Below, piece after piece: positions 62,797-64,000 of a stretch of DNA of 64,000 nucleotides; position 1 is the first letter of the stretch, and the number at the start of each line of letters is the position of its first letter. The translations under genes and the position numbers were made by a program. Source of the DNA: Asaia sp. W19 (GTDB taxonomy: Bacteria; Pseudomonadota; Alphaproteobacteria; Acetobacterales; Acetobacteraceae); the NCBI RefSeq assembly GCF_003994335.1, contig NZ_PNQZ01000064.1, positions 19,265-83,264 on the forward strand. The letters run 5' to 3'. The notes beneath the pieces were generated by a model. That model searched no databases. It saw only the letters and a list, made by a program, of their open reading frames with translations, and was not told the origin of the DNA.

Positions 62797-64000
62797 ATGA
62801 CGTTGCTGCTTCTGGGCCTTGCGGCCATGGTGGCAGCTATTGCCGTCTCCATTCTGATTTCCCTGTCTGAAATCTCGTTCGCTGCAGCGCGCGATATCCG
62901 CCTGCGCGCGCTGGCCGATCAGGGCGATGCACGGGCCTCGGCCTTTCTGAAACTGCGGCGCAACAGCGGCCAGGTCATCACGGTATTGCAGATCTGCCTC
63001 AATGCGGTGGGCGTTCTAGGCGGCGTAATTTCCAGTGAGCTTCTTACCCCTGCTTTCAGCACGGCCCTGATCGAAGCAGGCTTGAGTCAGGGCGTGGCGA
63101 CCAAGACCGCTGCAACCCTGGCCTTCGTGATCGTGACCGGTCTGTTCGTGCTTTTCGCCGATCTGCTGCCCAAGCGGATCGCGCTCAATAATCCTGACCG
63201 GGTAGCGCTGCGCGTGGGCTGGTTTCTCACCGGCGCACTCAGGGTGCTTTACCCGGCGGTCTGGATTTTCTCGATCATCTCGGATTGGCTCCTGAGCCTG
63301 CTCCGCATTCCCGCCGCCTCCGCCGTAGAGCCCGTGACCCCCGAAGATCTGAACGCCATGCTAGCAGCAGGCACGGCATCGGGCGTGTTGCAGGAAAAAG
63401 AGCATCAGCTGATCCAGAACGTGCTGGCCCTCCAGGATCGTTCCGTCACCTCCGCTATGACGCCACGCGACGAGATCGTGTTCCTCGACGTTCAGGAATC
63501 ACTCGAATCTCAGCGTGACAAGGTGCGTATCCGTCCCTATTCGCGCTATCCGCTCTGCGATGGCGGCCTCGATCACGTCATTGGATCGATACGCGCGGAG
63601 GACGTGCTCGTGGCCGTGGTCGATGAAGTGCCGCCCCATGCTGATCCAAGCCAGCCGATCAGCAGTCAGATATTCCGCATGAGGCGCGATACGCTTTCTC
63701 TGCCGGACACGCTGAATCTGTGGGACACGCTCGCCCAGTTCGACACCCATGGTGCCGGGTTTGCGCTTATCGTCAACGAGTATGGCCTTGTCGTCGGGCT
63801 GATTACCTTCAAGGACATCATGGGGGCGCTCATGGATGGCCTGGCAAGCCCGTTCGAGGAGCAGGCAATCGTTCGACGTGATGCCAATTCATGGCTGATC
63901 GACGGCGCGGCCCCGATCGGCGATGTCTTTCGCGAACTGGATATCGATCTCGATGCTGAACGCGACCTGTTCCATACCATCGGCGGTTTCGTCATGCACC
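62797..64000 (+). CDS. CNNM/CorC-type (HlyC) membrane protein with CBS domains, partial
   Basis: About 400 residues from the ATG at 62797 (GAGGAG site upstream) to the right edge, with no stop reached. DUF21/CNNM transmembrane domain about 1-170 with SLSEISFAAARDIRLRAL and VLFADLLPKRIALNNPDRV; then a pair of CBS domains (about 200-345: SVTSAMTPRDEIVFLD, ALIVNEYGLVVGLITFKDIMGALM), then the start of the CorC_HlyC domain. The family is linked to magnesium or cobalt handling; the old haemolysin name is unproven here. Confidence 0.9.
   Translation, partial: MTLLLLGLAAMVAAIAVSILISLSEISFAAARDIRLRALADQGDARASAFLKLRRNSGQVITVLQICLNAVGVLGGVISSELLTPAFSTALIEAGLSQGVATKTAATLAFVIVTGLFVLFADLLPKRIALNNPDRVALRVGWFLTGALRVLYPAVWIFSIISDWLLSLLRIPAASAVEPVTPEDLNAMLAAGTASGVLQEKEHQLIQNVLALQDRSVTSAMTPRDEIVFLDVQESLESQRDKVRIRPYSRYPLCDGGLDHVIGSIRAEDVLVAVVDEVPPHADPSQPISSQIFRMRRDTLSLPDTLNLWDTLAQFDTHGAGFALIVNEYGLVVGLITFKDIMGALMDGLASPFEEQAIVRRDANSWLIDGAAPIGDVFRELDIDLDAERDLFHTIGGFVMH

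Overview
The window is a gene-dense, GC-rich stretch of an alphaproteobacterial chromosome. The gene content (MucR/Ros regulator, GapR-type DUF2312 protein, Hint-domain surface protein, a complete division and cell-wall cluster ending in lpxC-bamD-recN-ligA, and a 67-residue S21) fits an acetic acid bacterium (Acetobacteraceae) best. That placement is inferred from gene families and order; the genus cannot be fixed from sequence alone. I see no transposase, phage gene, CRISPR array or toxin-antitoxin pair.

Layout. 1-2370 (minus): an operon of peptide deformylase, a MarR regulator, an OmpR-type response regulator and an EnvZ-type kinase cut by the left edge. 2592-2849 (plus): rpsU with its terminator. 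2943-8413 (minus): a secreted prolyl oligopeptidase, then a set of Lrp regulator, polyprenyl-phosphate glycosyltransferase and GT39 transferase. 8566-12504: trxB, a LysR regulator, ihfB, sppA and mucR. 12505-13779 is an unusually long gene-free region. 13780-18722: a FUSC exporter, guanine deaminase, a lipoprotein esterase and yjdM. 19010-22230: tRNA-Ser(CGA), then rplU-rpmA-obgE-proB. 22368-24831: a Tat-signal SDR and a repeat-bearing membrane protein.

24933-30250 (minus) is the most distinctive accessory unit: ECF sigma factor, FecR anti-sigma regulator, TonB-dependent receptor with signalling domain, and a histidine acid phosphatase. The tight overlaps suggest a cell-surface signalling system that senses and imports a substrate linked to phosphate-ester hydrolysis rather than simply iron. 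30348-35974 holds gapR-like DUF2312, zwf with a small membrane protein, a hormone-sensitive-lipase-type esterase and a Hint-domain protein with a strong palindromic promoter.

36074-62711 (plus) holds RNase P RNA followed by the full dcw cluster: mraZ, rsmH, ftsL, ftsI, murE, murF, mraY, murD, ftsW, murG, murC, murB, ddl, ftsQ, ftsA, ftsZ, then lpxC, bamD, recN and ligA. Most junctions overlap by 1-4 bases. Upstream of mraZ are four TCCC(A) repeats matching the MraZ operator pattern and a perfect GAAC-N7-GAAC box matching the alphaproteobacterial LexA site. The right edge cuts a CNNM/CorC-type membrane protein.
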